Source: Treponema sp. Marseille-Q4130 | Lineage (GTDB): Bacteria > Spirochaetota > Spirochaetia > Treponematales > Treponemataceae | Assembly: GCF_014334325.1 (NCBI RefSeq) | Contig: NZ_JACSET010000003.1 | Span: 248,001 to 312,000 of the forward strand | Direction of reading: 5' to 3' | DNA length: 64,000 nucleotides | In this document: piece after piece, positions 51,737 through 61,054 of the stretch | How positions within the stretch are numbered: the first letter of the stretch is position 1 | Layout: each line of letters begins with the position of its first letter | The notes under the pieces: generated by a model | What the model was told of the DNA's origin: nothing | What the model saw: only the letters and a program-made list of their open reading frames with translations | Database searches by the model: none | Program-made: the position numbers and the translations under genes

Positions 51737-52459
51737 ATGAAAAAGATCGGCATTATCGGTGCCATGGAAGTCGAAGTGCAGACGCTTACATCTTCCATGA
51801 CCGGAGAAGACGGAACAGGCGATGCAAAATTAATAAAATCAGCACATCTTTCGTTTTACGACGGCATGCTTTCGGGTGTCCGCGCGGTCGTCGTAAAAAG
51901 CGGTGTCGGCAAAGTGAACGCGGCTCTCTGCGCCGAGCGCCTCATATCGGAATTCGGCGTAACGCATATCGTAAATACCGGTATAGCCGGTGCGGCTTCC
52001 TCGTCTCTCGACGTCTTAGACATCGTCGTTTCAACGGATGCGATGTATCACGATGTCGACGCAACTCTTTTCGGTTATAAACCCTGCGAAATACCGCAGA
52101 TGGATACGTACCGCTTTCCTGCGGATGAAAATTTAATCAGGGCTGCCGAAAAAGCGTTTGCAAAAACCGATGCGGCAAAAAAACATAGGTTGTTAAAGGG
52201 ACGGGTCGCATCCGGTGATCAGTTTATCGCGAGCGGAAAAACGAAGAGGCGCATAAAGGAACTGTGCGATCCCGCGTGTATCGAAATGGAGGGCGCCGCA
52301 ATCGCGCATACTTGCTATGTGAACGATGTACCCTTTGTGATCATCCGCGCCATGTCGGATGCCGCCGACGACAACGGCGGAAAAGCGATTGCGTTCAACG
52401 AAAAAGCGGCCGCCGAAGAGAGCGCTGCCATCGTTATTGAAATGATGAAATTATTATAA
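51737..52459 (+). CDS. mtnN: Methylthioadenosine/S-adenosylhomocysteine nucleosidase
   Basis: 240 residues. KIGIIGAMEVEVQTL start, KSGVGKVNAALCAERLI, IVNTGIAGAASSSLDVLDIVVS, the catalytic acids in IEMEGAAIAHTCY and IRAMSDAAD. It hydrolyses methylthioadenosine and S-adenosylhomocysteine, recycling methyl-cycle by-products. A 15-20-residue insertion at 25-40 (TGEDGTGDAKLIKS) lengthens the loop after strand 1. A GGGG-like SD precedes the ATG. Confidence 0.93.
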   Translation: MKKIGIIGAMEVEVQTLTSSMTGEDGTGDAKLIKSAHLSFYDGMLSGVRAVVVKSGVGKVNAALCAERLISEFGVTHIVNTGIAGAASSSLDVLDIVVSTDAMYHDVDATLFGYKPCEIPQMDTYRFPADENLIRAAEKAFAKTDAAKKHRLLKGRVASGDQFIASGKTKRRIKELCDPACIEMEGAAIAHTCYVNDVPFVIIRAMSDAADDNGGKAIAFNEKAAAEESAAIVIEMMKLL

Positions 52460-52482
52460 TCGGAGTGTGTACTTAAGCATCT

Positions 52483-53982
52483 ATGAACCTTTTTGCAAAA
52501 TTTAAAGAGACGGCATCTTCCGTGCTTCCCGTTATGGCCATCGTGCTCATACTCGGCGTCACTGCAGCTCCTCTCGGAAGCGATCTGCTTTTGCGATTTT
52601 TCGCCGGCGGCATTTTGCTTATCACGGGGCTGACGATTTTTTTGCTCGGCGTCGACGTCGGCATTCTTCCGCTCGGAGAGCAGGGCGGTTCGGAGCTGAC
52701 AAAGCGGCGGAATCTTCCGCTCTTGCTCGGCGCGTCATTTCTCATCGGTTTTCTCGTCACCGCGTCGGAGCCCGATATCCAAGTGCTCGCCGATCAGGTG
52801 CGGAGCGTTTTCCCTCTCGTAAACAAAACGCTTTTTATCTTTATGATAGCGGGGGGCGTTGGGCTGTACATCATGTTCGGACTCTTGCGCACTGTCATGC
52901 ACTTGTCGCTGAAAATAATCCTCGCGATTTCATACGTCGTTATCTTTATAATGGCGTTTGCAGCTCCGCAAAGCTTTATCGGTATCGCCTTCGATTCGGG
53001 CGGAGCAACGACGGGACCGATGACGGTGCCCTTTATCATGGCGCTCGGCATCGGCGTTTCATCCGCGCGCATGAATTCGAAAGGGGGATCGAGCGATTCT
53101 CAAAGCGATAATTTCGGACTCACGGGTATGGCTTCCGTCGGACCGATCATGGCGGTGCTGCTTTACGGTTTGGTGCTTTCTCATCACGCCGGTACCGTTT
53201 CCGAAACGGCTGCAGCGGGCGCGAGCGGAGAAGCGGTGCAGGGACTCGGCGCATTTACTGCGGTGCTGCCTCATATCGTACAGGAAGCGGCTCTTTCGCT
53301 TCTTCCCGTCGTCACTCTCTTTGTCGTGTTTCAGATTTTTTTGCTCCGCCTGCCGCCGCGTCGAGTCGCGCGTATGATCGCGGGTTTTATCTATAGCTAT
53401 ATCGGACTCGTTATCTTTCTCATCGGCGTCAACGGCGGTTTTATGACGGCCGGCCGGAGACTCGGGGAATTGCTCGGCATGCGTGCAGCTCAAAGCGGCG
53501 GACTGTGGACTGTCCTCCTTATCGGCACGGGGCTCCTTATCGGTGCGGTTGTCGTATGCGCAGAACCCGCCGTATGGGTACTCACCGATCAGGTCGAATC
53601 GATTTCCGGCGGTACGATAAAACGAAAAGCGCTCCTCGTCTTTTTGTCGGCCGGAGCTGCGATCGCGATAGGGCTTGCGATGGTACGGGCTCTTACCGGA
53701 TTCAACATCATGTACATCCTCGTACCCGGCTATGCGACGGCTCTTATATTGATGCTCTTTTGTCCGAAGCTCTTTACCGGTATCGCTTTCGATTCCGGCG
53801 GCGTCGCGTCGGGGCCCATAAGTTCGACCTTTGTACTTTCGTTCGCACTCGGCGCATCGCAGGCGGCCGGCGGCAGCTCCGATGCGTTCGGCGTTATTGC
53901 ACTTATCGCCATGACGCCGCTTATCGCGATCCAAGTGCTCGGCCTCGTATTCCATCATAAAAAGAAGAGAGGAGAAAAATGA
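52483..53982 (+). CDS. DUF1538 membrane protein, probable PII-controlled transporter
   Basis: 499 residues with about 12-14 membrane helices arranged as two repeats, each with an AP-IAFDSGGATTGPM/IAFDSGGVASGPI signature: GIAFDSGGATTGPMTVPF in the first half and GIAFDSGGVASGPISSTF in the second. SEPDIQVLADQV and AEPAVWVLTDQV are a further matched pair. This is the DUF1538 family, of unknown substrate. The next gene overlaps by 4 bases and encodes a PII-like protein, so the pair probably acts as transporter plus regulator. GGAG lies well upstream of the ATG. Confidence 0.88.
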   Translation: MNLFAKFKETASSVLPVMAIVLILGVTAAPLGSDLLLRFFAGGILLITGLTIFLLGVDVGILPLGEQGGSELTKRRNLPLLLGASFLIGFLVTASEPDIQVLADQVRSVFPLVNKTLFIFMIAGGVGLYIMFGLLRTVMHLSLKIILAISYVVIFIMAFAAPQSFIGIAFDSGGATTGPMTVPFIMALGIGVSSARMNSKGGSSDSQSDNFGLTGMASVGPIMAVLLYGLVLSHHAGTVSETAAAGASGEAVQGLGAFTAVLPHIVQEAALSLLPVVTLFVVFQIFLLRLPPRRVARMIAGFIYSYIGLVIFLIGVNGGFMTAGRRLGELLGMRAAQSGGLWTVLLIGTGLLIGAVVVCAEPAVWVLTDQVESISGGTIKRKALLVFLSAGAAIAIGLAMVRALTGFNIMYILVPGYATALILMLFCPKLFTGIAFDSGGVASGPISSTFVLSFALGASQAAGGSSDAFGVIALIAMTPLIAIQVLGLVFHHKKKRGEK

Positions 53983-54626
53983 CAGTATACAATTTAATAA
54001 TCTGTATCGTTCCGCACGACGAAGGCGAGTTTATCACAAAGACTGCGGTAAGCGCGGGAGCGGGCGGCGGAACGGTTATGATGGGGCGAGGTACGACGGC
54101 GAGCGGCGTGCTGCATGCGTTGGCTCTCGGCGATATGCCCAAAGACATCGTATACATACTCGTTCCCGCAGAAAAAAAATCCGATATTGTCGGTGCGATC
54201 GCCGCCGCATCGGAGACGAAAAAGAAAAAATTCGGCGTACTTGTTACGACCGATGCGGCGAAATTATTAAAAACCGGAAAGGTTTCGGGAGGCGACGATT
54301 ATATGGTTCAAAAGACGACACATCAAATGATCACCGTAATTGCAAATAAAGGTTATGCGGACGATATTATGGCAGCGGCGCGGAAAGCGGGAGCTGGCGG
54401 CGGCACGGTCATCAATGCGCGGGGAACGGCGACTCCGGGAGATGCGAAATTTTTCGGTATGGAAATCATCCCCGAAAAGGAGATGATATTCATCATTATC
54501 GATGCCGAAAAGCTCGACGGTGTTTTCGAAGCCGTCCGCACGCTGCCCTGCCTTGCCGAGCCCGGAAGCGGCATCGCGTTTTGCACTCCGGTCGGCGACT
54601 TTACCATCCTCGGAAAAAAATCATGA
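53979..54626 (+). CDS. PII-like regulator with two tandem domains
   Basis: 215 residues. Two repeats of about 100: VYNLIICIVPHDEGEFITKTAVSAGAGGGTVMMGRGTTAS and HQMITVIANKGYADDIMAAARKAGAGGGTVINARGTAT. Each has the PII ferredoxin-like pattern with GAGGGTV(x)ARGT, the nucleotide-binding B-loop region. No T-loop tyrosine is visible. It likely senses an adenine nucleotide or other ligand and gates the DUF1538 protein encoded just before. ATGA overlaps at both ends give a three-gene chain with birA. Confidence 0.85.
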   Translation: MTVYNLIICIVPHDEGEFITKTAVSAGAGGGTVMMGRGTTASGVLHALALGDMPKDIVYILVPAEKKSDIVGAIAAASETKKKKFGVLVTTDAAKLLKTGKVSGGDDYMVQKTTHQMITVIANKGYADDIMAAARKAGAGGGTVINARGTATPGDAKFFGMEIIPEKEMIFIIIDAEKLDGVFEAVRTLPCLAEPGSGIAFCTPVGDFTILGKKS

Positions 54627-55624
54627 AAACCGCCGATGCCGTACTGAGTGCGCTTTCAAAGCCCGAGACGGCAGACGGTTTTATTTCAGGCGAAGCGCTT
54701 GCCGAACGCTCGGGCGTCTCCCGGCAGGCAGTGTGGAAAGCGGTAAAGCAGCTGCGTTTGCAGGGGACCCGGATCGAAGCCGTGACGAACAGAGGTTATC
54801 GTCTTACGGGAGCGGGCGGTCTCCTTTCGGAAAAAGCCGTCGCTTCGCTTATCGATGAGGCGTTCGGCGCGCGCGTTTACGTCTATCAAAAAATCGATTC
54901 GACGAATACCGAAGCGAAGCGGCGTCTGGCGGAAACTTCCGACGTGCGCTCCCTCGATCACACCGTTATCGTCGCGTCTTCTCAAACGGCCGGCCGCGGG
55001 AGACTCGGACGTGCATTTTATTCGCCGGACGGTTCGGGTTTGTATCTTTCGATCATCTATGCGCCGAAGGAAAAAATCGAATCGCCTGCGCTCCTGACCG
55101 CGACGGCGGCAGTCGGCGTATGCCGCGCACTCCTTTCGGTTTACGAAGCCGATGCAAAGATCAAATGGGTAAACGATATTTTTATGCGCGGCAAAAAAGT
55201 TTCGGGCATCCTCACCGAAGGTCTTACCGATTTTGAGCGCGGCGGCATATCGTGCGCGGTCGTCGGCATCGGTGTAAATATCGCACCGCAAAATTTTCCG
55301 CGTGCCATCGCAGACATTGCAACTTCCGTCCTCGAAGACAAAGACGCGGATACGAAGCGAAGCGCGCTTGCAGCGGCGATCGTAAACGACGTGCTTTCGA
55401 TTTACGATTCCGGCAAAAAAGGTTTTGTCCGCGCGATGGAAGAATATCGAGAGCGTTCGATGCTGACGGGAAAAACGGTGACCGTACACCCTGTTGTAGA
55501 CGGAGCGGAAGCGTATGAAGCGGAAGTGTTGGATGTCGGCGAGGACGCGAAACTGATCGTAAAAACCGGAGACGGGAAAACGCGCTTTCTCGACAGCGGA
55601 GAGGTAACGCTTCATTCGCACTGA
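54623..55624 (+). CDS. birA: Biotin operon repressor / biotin-protein ligase
   Basis: 333 residues from the ATG at 54623, which overlaps the PII gene stop; the ATG at 54581 is inside that gene. Residues 1-60 form a winged helix-turn-helix (ISGEALAERSGVSRQAVWKAVKQLRLQGTRIEAVTNRGYRL). The ligase domain has SSQTAGRGRLGRAFYSP for biotinyl-AMP and KIKWVNDIFMRGKKVSGIL, with the catalytic lysine. A C-terminal SH3-like cap follows. It biotinylates carboxylase subunits and may repress biotin genes. The lengths of the linker and C-domain are ordinary. Confidence 0.92.
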   Translation: MKTADAVLSALSKPETADGFISGEALAERSGVSRQAVWKAVKQLRLQGTRIEAVTNRGYRLTGAGGLLSEKAVASLIDEAFGARVYVYQKIDSTNTEAKRRLAETSDVRSLDHTVIVASSQTAGRGRLGRAFYSPDGSGLYLSIIYAPKEKIESPALLTATAAVGVCRALLSVYEADAKIKWVNDIFMRGKKVSGILTEGLTDFERGGISCAVVGIGVNIAPQNFPRAIADIATSVLEDKDADTKRSALAAAIVNDVLSIYDSGKKGFVRAMEEYRERSMLTGKTVTVHPVVDGAEAYEAEVLDVGEDAKLIVKTGDGKTRFLDSGEVTLHSH

Positions 55625-55689
55625 CCAGGGATGCACTTCTATGATTTTAAGATCGAATCGAGCGGAATTTGTAAGCAAAGATGATGCAT

Positions 55690-56343
55690 TCACAGACTGC
55701 ACACTGCCGCCCAATTTCTGAAAAACAGTTTGTAGCCGCCGCTATCCCATAAGTCAAGAAATTCTTCATACGAATAATATCGATTTCCGCTGCGGCATTT
55801 TTTATCGATGACGGTTTTTCGCGGATTTTCGATGTTCTTTTCCTGCAGCGAGTCATACAGCATAAAGCCGTTTTCATCATATCCCAAAACCGTTACATAG
55901 TGTTGAATATGATGCACTTTTATTAAAACGATTACCGGAAAACCTTTGTCGACAGTTTGTTGAAGCCAACATATCTTTTCTTTTTCCGTCTTGTTTTTCA
56001 AAACATATTCTTTCGTTTTTATCGCATACGAATTTAATAATTTTACGACGCCGCGCGGGAATGTGAGGTTTTTATATATTCTCCACGATATTTCGCTTGC
56101 AAGCAGCTCGGGAGAAATTTTTTCGTTTTTCAAGATATTGATGACTGCCATAACCGAATACGGGCCGCAATTATTCAATGTTTGCCGATAGAGCAGATCG
56201 GCATCGAGCGGCAAATTGCGGCTTATTTCATGATGCATCGGTTTTATTATTACGCGAGATGGGAGAGCTCTTCCGAAAATCGATAAAAATATGATTAGAA
56301 AAAGAAAAGGTATGATTGCTATTACTGCGGGTTTTATCTTCAT
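55690..56343 (-). CDS. Membrane-anchored C39-like cysteine peptidase
   Basis: 217 residues from the ATG at 56343; an ATG at 56370 lies in the ackA terminator stem. One membrane segment (residues 5-25) and then a C39/papain-like core: TLNNCGPYSVMAVINIL with catalytic Cys59, HIQHYVTVLGYDENGFMLYDS with catalytic His and Asp. It resembles Peptidase_C39_2 proteins, not bacteriocin exporters, because no ABC domain is attached. The gene begins four bases after the T-run of the ackA terminator and has no obvious promoter or ribosome-binding site, so it may be expressed by read-through from ackA. Confidence 0.75.
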   Translation of the reverse strand: MKIKPAVIAIIPFLFLIIFLSIFGRALPSRVIIKPMHHEISRNLPLDADLLYRQTLNNCGPYSVMAVINILKNEKISPELLASEISWRIYKNLTFPRGVVKLLNSYAIKTKEYVLKNKTEKEKICWLQQTVDKGFPVIVLIKVHHIQHYVTVLGYDENGFMLYDSLQEKNIENPRKTVIDKKCRSGNRYYSYEEFLDLWDSGGYKLFFRNWAAVCSL

Positions 56344-56346
56344 ATT

Positions 56347-56377
56347 AAAAAACGGGATGCGGCTCGGCATCCCGTTT
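56347..56377 (-). terminator. Terminator after ackA, ending at the peptidase start codon
   Basis: Read on the minus strand, AAACGGGATGC pairs perfectly with GCATCCCGTTT (11 bp, loop CGAGCC) followed by further T. The peptidase ATG lies immediately beyond it. Confidence 0.85.
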
Positions 56378-56390
56378 GCATCTTTTTTGC

Positions 56391-57725
56391 TTACGGACGC
56401 GCGATGATGTCCGCGAGGTGCGGGCGTTTTGCCAAATCCTTCGGCAAAAGCTCTTCGCGCGCTTTGTTGACGTATTTCGGATCTTGGAAGCTGTACGTAA
56501 ACTTCGTGTGGATGTCGTACGTACCTTTCATGAGCGCGTACGCGTCTTCGGTCATGACAAGTTCTTCATCCGTCGGGATAACGAAGATTTTCGTTTTGCT
56601 GTCGTCGGCGCTGATGCACGTTTCCGCGTTTCCGGTGTTCGACCATTCGTTTTTCTGTGCATCGATTTTGATGCCGAAATCTTCCAATCCTTCGAGGCTT
56701 TTTCCGCGCACGATCGGTGAGTGTTCTCCGATACCCGCCGTAAACACGACCGCATCCACGCGACCGAGAGCGGCTTTGTATGCGCCGATGTATTTCTTCA
56801 AGCGGTACGTAAACATTTCGATCGAAAGAGCGGCGAGTTTATCGCCCGATGCCGCAGCGTCTTCGATGTCACGGCCGTCCGTGTATTTTCCGTCCGTGAT
56901 GCCGAGCAAGCCGCATTGCTTGTTGAGCGCCGTATCCATCTCTTCTGCGCTCATGCCGGTTTTGCGCATGATGTAAAACGGGAGCGCCGCATCTATGTCG
57001 CCGCATCTCGTGCCCATGACGAGCCCTTCCAGCGGCGTAATGCCCATAGACGTATCGAAACATACGCCGCCTTTTACCGCGCATACCGATGCACCGTTTC
57101 CGAGGTGGCAGATTATTAAATTCGTGTCTTTCGGCTGTTTGCCGAGCAGCACCGCAGCGCGTTTCGACGTGTACATAAATGACGTGCCGTGGAAGCCGTA
57201 GCGGCGCGCGTGATATTTTTCGTACCATTCGTGCGGGATCGCATACATATACGACGCTTCGGGCATCGTCTGGTGCCAGGCTGTATCCATGACGGCGCAG
57301 TGCGGAACCTTCGGCAGCACTTTTTGCGCGGCTTCGATACCCATGATATTTGCAGGATTGTGCAGCGGTCCCAAGTCCTGTACTTCACGGAACGTATCGA
57401 GTACGGCCGGCGTGATGATGACGGACTTTGTGAATTTTTCACCGCCGTGGAGTACGCGATGGCCCACCGCTCCGATAGCGCTCATGTCTTTGATGACGCC
57501 GACTTTTTCGTCGGTGATTTCTTTCATGATAAGTTCGATCGCTTCTTTGTGTGTCGGGCAGGGACTTTCGATTTTGTGTTTGTCGGCGCCGACGCAATGC
57601 GTGATAACCGAACCCGGGCGGCCGACACGTTCTACGATACCCGTGCACAAAACGGATTTATCGTCCCAGTCGTAAACTTGGTACTTTGCGGAAGATGAAC
57701 CGCAGTTAAGCGTTAGAATAACCAT
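56391..57725 (-). CDS. ackA: Acetate kinase
   Basis: 444 residues. [18 protein letters not shown] is the ATP/acetate-binding start, [11 protein letters not shown] carries conserved arginine/histidine residues, [39 protein letters not shown] includes the catalytic region, and [11 protein letters not shown] is the C-terminal nucleotide motif. It makes ATP from acetyl phosphate in fermentation. It is about 40 residues longer than the usual 400, mostly in the C-terminus ([45 protein letters not shown]). AAGGAAG precedes the ATG. Confidence 0.96.
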   Translation of the reverse strand: MVILTLNCGSSSAKYQVYDWDDKSVLCTGIVERVGRPGSVITHCVGADKHKIESPCPTHKEAIELIMKEITDEKVGVIKDMSAIGAVGHRVLHGGEKFTKSVIITPAVLDTFREVQDLGPLHNPANIMGIEAAQKVLPKVPHCAVMDTAWHQTMPEASYMYAIPHEWYEKYHARRYGFHGTSFMYTSKRAAVLLGKQPKDTNLIICHLGNGASVCAVKGGVCFDTSMGITPLEGLVMGTRCGDIDAALPFYIMRKTGMSAEEMDTALNKQCGLLGITDGKYTDGRDIEDAAASGDKLAALSIEMFTYRLKKYIGAYKAALGRVDAVVFTAGIGEHSPIVRGKSLEGLEDFGIKIDAQKNEWSNTGNAETCISADDSKTKIFVIPTDEELVMTEDAYALMKGTYDIHTKFTYSFQDPKYVNKAREELLPKDLAKRPHLADIIARP

Positions 57726-57841
57726 ACTCGCTTCCTTAATAAAAAATTGTGTGTAATATTATAAAAGTATTTGCCGTTCTCCGCAAGTCTCCATATATGC
57801 TCCTTATAAAACTGTCACGCGTCACGTGTCCGCGATATCAC

Positions 57842-57867
57842 GTGTCTTCGATCTGTGTCTTCGATCT
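57842..57867. promoter_or_regulatory. Tandem 13-bp repeats upstream of the third sugar importer
   Basis: GTGTCTTCGATCT occurs twice without a gap (57842-57854, 57855-57867) and ends one base before the -35 hexamer. Direct repeats in this place suit an activator, for instance of AraC type. Confidence 0.55.
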
Positions 57868-57868
57868 G

Positions 57869-57898
57869 TTGACAAATTTCAAATATCGGACTTATAAT
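57869..57898 (+). promoter_or_regulatory. Promoter of the third sugar importer
   Basis: Consensus TTGACA (57869-57874), 18-base spacer and TATAAT (57893-57898), followed by CTGGAGG and the ATG at 57936. Confidence 0.85.
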
Positions 57899-57935
57899 TG
57901 GTGCAATTCTCATTCGTCAATTCTGGAGGCTTTGA

Positions 57936-59201
57936 ATGAAAAAACTGCTAACGTGCATCTTTTTTTGCACATCGTTATTTGCATTCTTTTCATGTGCAAA
58001 AAAAGAGCAAAAAACGACGCTGAATTTTTTGGAAACGATGACCGCTCCCGATCGCACCGCGATTATCAAACAGATAATTGCCGATTTCGAGCAGCAGCAT
58101 CCGAACGTCACAATCAACCTTATCTCTCCGCCGTATGATCAGGCGCAAAACAGAGCATCGCTCATGCTCACAAACGAAGATCCGCTCGATATCATCGAAG
58201 TGCGCGATTACGATGTGCGGCAATATGTCAATAACGGAAAATTAACGAATCTCGAAGACATGATTGCGAAATGGGATGAAGGCAAAGATTTGCTTCCCAT
58301 CACGATGGCGTGTGCACGGACGACGGACAATACGGCCTACATTCTGCCGCAGTTTTTGTATGTCAAAGCGCTTTTCATCCGTACCGATATCCTTGCGGCG
58401 AACGGCATTACGGAAGCGGATTATCCGAAGACAAACGAAGAACTCTATGCGCTGTGCCGTAAAATCACGAACCCTGCAAAAAATCAATTCGGTTTCGATT
58501 TCAGAGGTAAAGCGAACGAATTCAAAATTTCCGATCTGCTCATCCTCGCCGATGTCGATAACATCGATCCGAACAATGTATACAAAACGCTCGACGGCAA
58601 ATTCTCATTCGCGGAACCGAGCGCACTTTCCGCATTGAAAGATTATATCGCCATGTTCAAATCAAGCGTTCCTTCCGACGGAATCAACTGGGCGTTCAAC
58701 GAACAGGTCAACTCCTTCGTTTCCGGTATAACGCCTTTCCTCATTCAGGATCCGGATACGGTCGGTTTGCTCGACACGCAGCTCGGACGCGACAAGTACA
58801 CCGTCATTCCGCTCACCGTCGGCAAGAGCGGCAAGGCCCCGATCGATTACGGCTATGCATCGCTTTCGATCCCGTCGTATTCGAAGAACAAAGAACTCGC
58901 ATGGGAGTTCATCTCGTATATGTCTTCGGCGAAAGTGAATGCCGAACTGTGCAAAAAATACGGTCCGCTGCCGACACACATTTCAACATTTAAAGACGAT
59001 CCGTATTTTTCTACGGGCGTTTACAAAGCGTGGGATGTACAGTTCAGCTCTCCGGATAAATATCTGCTCGTCAAGTTTCCGCTCGACGATGAAAAATGGC
59101 CGGGCTGGCCGCAGGCGCACGAGCAATATATGCAGTCGGCATTGCTCGGAAATATTTCAGCGGCAGATCTCATTCAAAAAAGTACAGACTACTGGAAATA
59201 A
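57936..59201 (+). CDS. Sugar-binding lipoprotein
   Basis: 421 residues. MKKLLTCIFFCTSLFAFFSC is a lipoprotein signal with lipobox FFSC. The body is an SBP_bac_1 fold: LNFLETMTAPDRTAIIKQIIADFEQQHPNVTINLISPPYDQAQNRASLMLTNEDPLDIIEVRDYDVRQYVNNGKLTNLEDMI. The later FQDPDTVGLLD-like and DYGYASLSIPSYSKNKELAWEFISYMSS segments are typical of carbohydrate binding proteins. Partner of the two permeases downstream. GGAGG precedes the ATG. The sugar is unknown. Confidence 0.9.
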   Translation: MKKLLTCIFFCTSLFAFFSCAKKEQKTTLNFLETMTAPDRTAIIKQIIADFEQQHPNVTINLISPPYDQAQNRASLMLTNEDPLDIIEVRDYDVRQYVNNGKLTNLEDMIAKWDEGKDLLPITMACARTTDNTAYILPQFLYVKALFIRTDILAANGITEADYPKTNEELYALCRKITNPAKNQFGFDFRGKANEFKISDLLILADVDNIDPNNVYKTLDGKFSFAEPSALSALKDYIAMFKSSVPSDGINWAFNEQVNSFVSGITPFLIQDPDTVGLLDTQLGRDKYTVIPLTVGKSGKAPIDYGYASLSIPSYSKNKELAWEFISYMSSAKVNAELCKKYGPLPTHISTFKDDPYFSTGVYKAWDVQFSSPDKYLLVKFPLDDEKWPGWPQAHEQYMQSALLGNISAADLIQKSTDYWK

Positions 59202-59217
59202 TTAATTGTTAAATGTA

Positions 59218-59256
59218 AACGGGAAAGGATGTCGAAAATCACCGTTCTTTCCCGTT
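59218..59256 (+). terminator. Hairpin between binding-protein and permease genes
   Basis: AACGGGAAAG (59218-59227) pairs perfectly with CTTTCCCGTT (59247-59256). No long T-run follows, so this is more likely an attenuating or mRNA-stabilising hairpin than a full stop. Confidence 0.6.
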
Positions 59257-59277
59257 AATCTATCTAAGAGGATTACA

Positions 59278-60159
59278 ATGAAATATCACAACCGCGTCTA
59301 CAGGCTTATGGTGCTGCCTGTTTTTATTATTTTGACGCTGTTTATGTACTGGCCGGTTTTACGCGGCGGTTTTATTGCGTTTCAGCATTATACGCTTTTT
59401 GATTTATCAAAAGTCAGATTTAACGGTTTCGATAATTTTTTAGCGATAATTAAGGATGCCGATTTTCCGTTTTTTCAAATTTTATTAAATACCCTGATAT
59501 GGCTTTTCGCTTCGTTGATTCTTCAATTTATTCTGGGATTTTCGCTTGCCCTGTTATTGCAAAAACCGTTTCCGCTGCGCGGTTTATACAGCGGACTCGT
59601 ATTTTATTCGTGGACACTGTCGGGCTTTGCGATCGGTTTGGTTTGGGCATGGATTTTCAACGGTCAGTTCGGTCTCGCAAACGATATACTGCTGCGGATC
59701 GGACTTATAGAATCTCCGATCGGTTTTCTTTCGAATCAAAAGATCGCGATTTTCTCCGTCGTCATAGCGAACGTGTGGTACGGCGTACCGTTTTTTGCAA
59801 TCATGCTGCTTGCCGCACTGCAATCCATTCCGAAAGAACTGTATGAATCCGCCGAACTTGACGGTGCAGGTCCCTTTGTGCGCATGTTCGGTATAACGAT
59901 TCCCTATATTTTACCGACCATCATCAGTACGACGCTTCTGCGTACCATGTGGATCATGAATTTTCCCGACATCATCTATGCGATGACGGGAGGAGGTCCG
60001 GCAAACAGCACGAATATTTTAGCCACGCAAATGATCAACAAAATTCAAAAAAGTTACAACTACGGTCAGGGTTCCGCCGTCGGTGTAATGATAATATTCA
60101 TATTATTGCTCTACGCGATAGTATATTTGAAAATCGTAAACAAAGGAGCGGACAAATGA
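59278..60159 (+). CDS. Sugar ABC importer permease, MalF type
   Basis: 293 residues from the ATG at 59278, which has AAGAGGA 6 bases upstream; a longer frame from 59206 runs through the hairpin. Six membrane segments, with EAA loop LYESAELDGAGPFVRMFGITIPYILP and the downstream FPDIIYAMTGGGPANSTNILATQMI motif of CUT1 permeases. Partner of the next gene, with which it overlaps by 4 bases. No ATPase gene is present nearby. Confidence 0.92.
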   Translation: MKYHNRVYRLMVLPVFIILTLFMYWPVLRGGFIAFQHYTLFDLSKVRFNGFDNFLAIIKDADFPFFQILLNTLIWLFASLILQFILGFSLALLLQKPFPLRGLYSGLVFYSWTLSGFAIGLVWAWIFNGQFGLANDILLRIGLIESPIGFLSNQKIAIFSVVIANVWYGVPFFAIMLLAALQSIPKELYESAELDGAGPFVRMFGITIPYILPTIISTTLLRTMWIMNFPDIIYAMTGGGPANSTNILATQMINKIQKSYNYGQGSAVGVMIIFILLLYAIVYLKIVNKGADK

Positions 60160-60998
60160 AAAAAAACGGTGTCGTGGAATTCAGATCCGCATTTCGCATC
60201 TTTGCACTGGCTCTTTTTCTCATCGTCGCAATAGCGCCGTTGTATTGGATCATCGTCACATCTCTTAAAGGACCGCGCGAAATTTATTCCAATCCGATAA
60301 AATATTTTCCGAGCCGTATCACTTTTGAAAGCTATAAAAAACTTTTCAGCTTCAGCAATTTCGGCAATTATTTTTTTAACAGCGTCGTACTGTCTGTCGG
60401 AGCGGCTTTTGCCGCGCTTATGATAAGTATGTTCAGCGGCTTTGCCCTGTCGCGCTACAAACGTCCGCGCGAACGGAACAGGATCGTTCTCGCGTTTTAC
60501 TTTACGCAGATGATTCCCAATTTTATAATCATGATGCCGCTGTACACGATGATGGCGAAGATGCACCTTACGGATAATCTGGTAACGATGGGCGTACTTT
60601 ATACCGCAACGTCGGTTGCATTCAGCACGATTATGGCAAAGAGTTTCTTTGACAATATTCCGTCGGCGTTGGAAGAAGCCGCGCTGATCGACGGGTGCAA
60701 CACGCTTCAAGCGATATTTTACGTCATCGTGCCGGTTATGTTTCCCGGTCTCGCTGCAATTTTTTCTTTCTCTTTTGTTAATATTTGGAACGAACTGTTT
60801 TTAGCGGTGATGTTTTTATCGTCGGAAACAAAAATGACGATTCCCGTCGCGCTCAATTCGTTTATTTCGAAAGCGGGCGTTTCATGGGATATACTCAGTG
60901 CGGGGATCGTGATCGCTCTTCTTCCCACGATGATCATCTTTGCCTTTACGCAAAAGTACATCGTCGCAGGGTTGACCGAAGGCAGTGTAAAAGAATAG
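60156..60998 (+). CDS. Sugar ABC importer permease, MalG type
   Basis: 280 residues from the ATG at 60156, overlapping the previous stop as ATGA, with AAAGGAG as SD; an upstream frame from 59949 lies within the MalF gene. EAA loop LEEAALIDGCNTLQAIFYVIVPVMFP; C-terminus QKYIVAGLTEGSVKE. Completes the importer membrane part. Confidence 0.92.
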   Translation: MKKNGVVEFRSAFRIFALALFLIVAIAPLYWIIVTSLKGPREIYSNPIKYFPSRITFESYKKLFSFSNFGNYFFNSVVLSVGAAFAALMISMFSGFALSRYKRPRERNRIVLAFYFTQMIPNFIIMMPLYTMMAKMHLTDNLVTMGVLYTATSVAFSTIMAKSFFDNIPSALEEAALIDGCNTLQAIFYVIVPVMFPGLAAIFSFSFVNIWNELFLAVMFLSSETKMTIPVALNSFISKAGVSWDILSAGIVIALLPTMIIFAFTQKYIVAGLTEGSVKE

Positions 60999-61054
60999 GG
61001 CATATCTGAAAACTGAAGTTTTTGGAAGTTCCCGATAAATTTGGAGGCATGATT

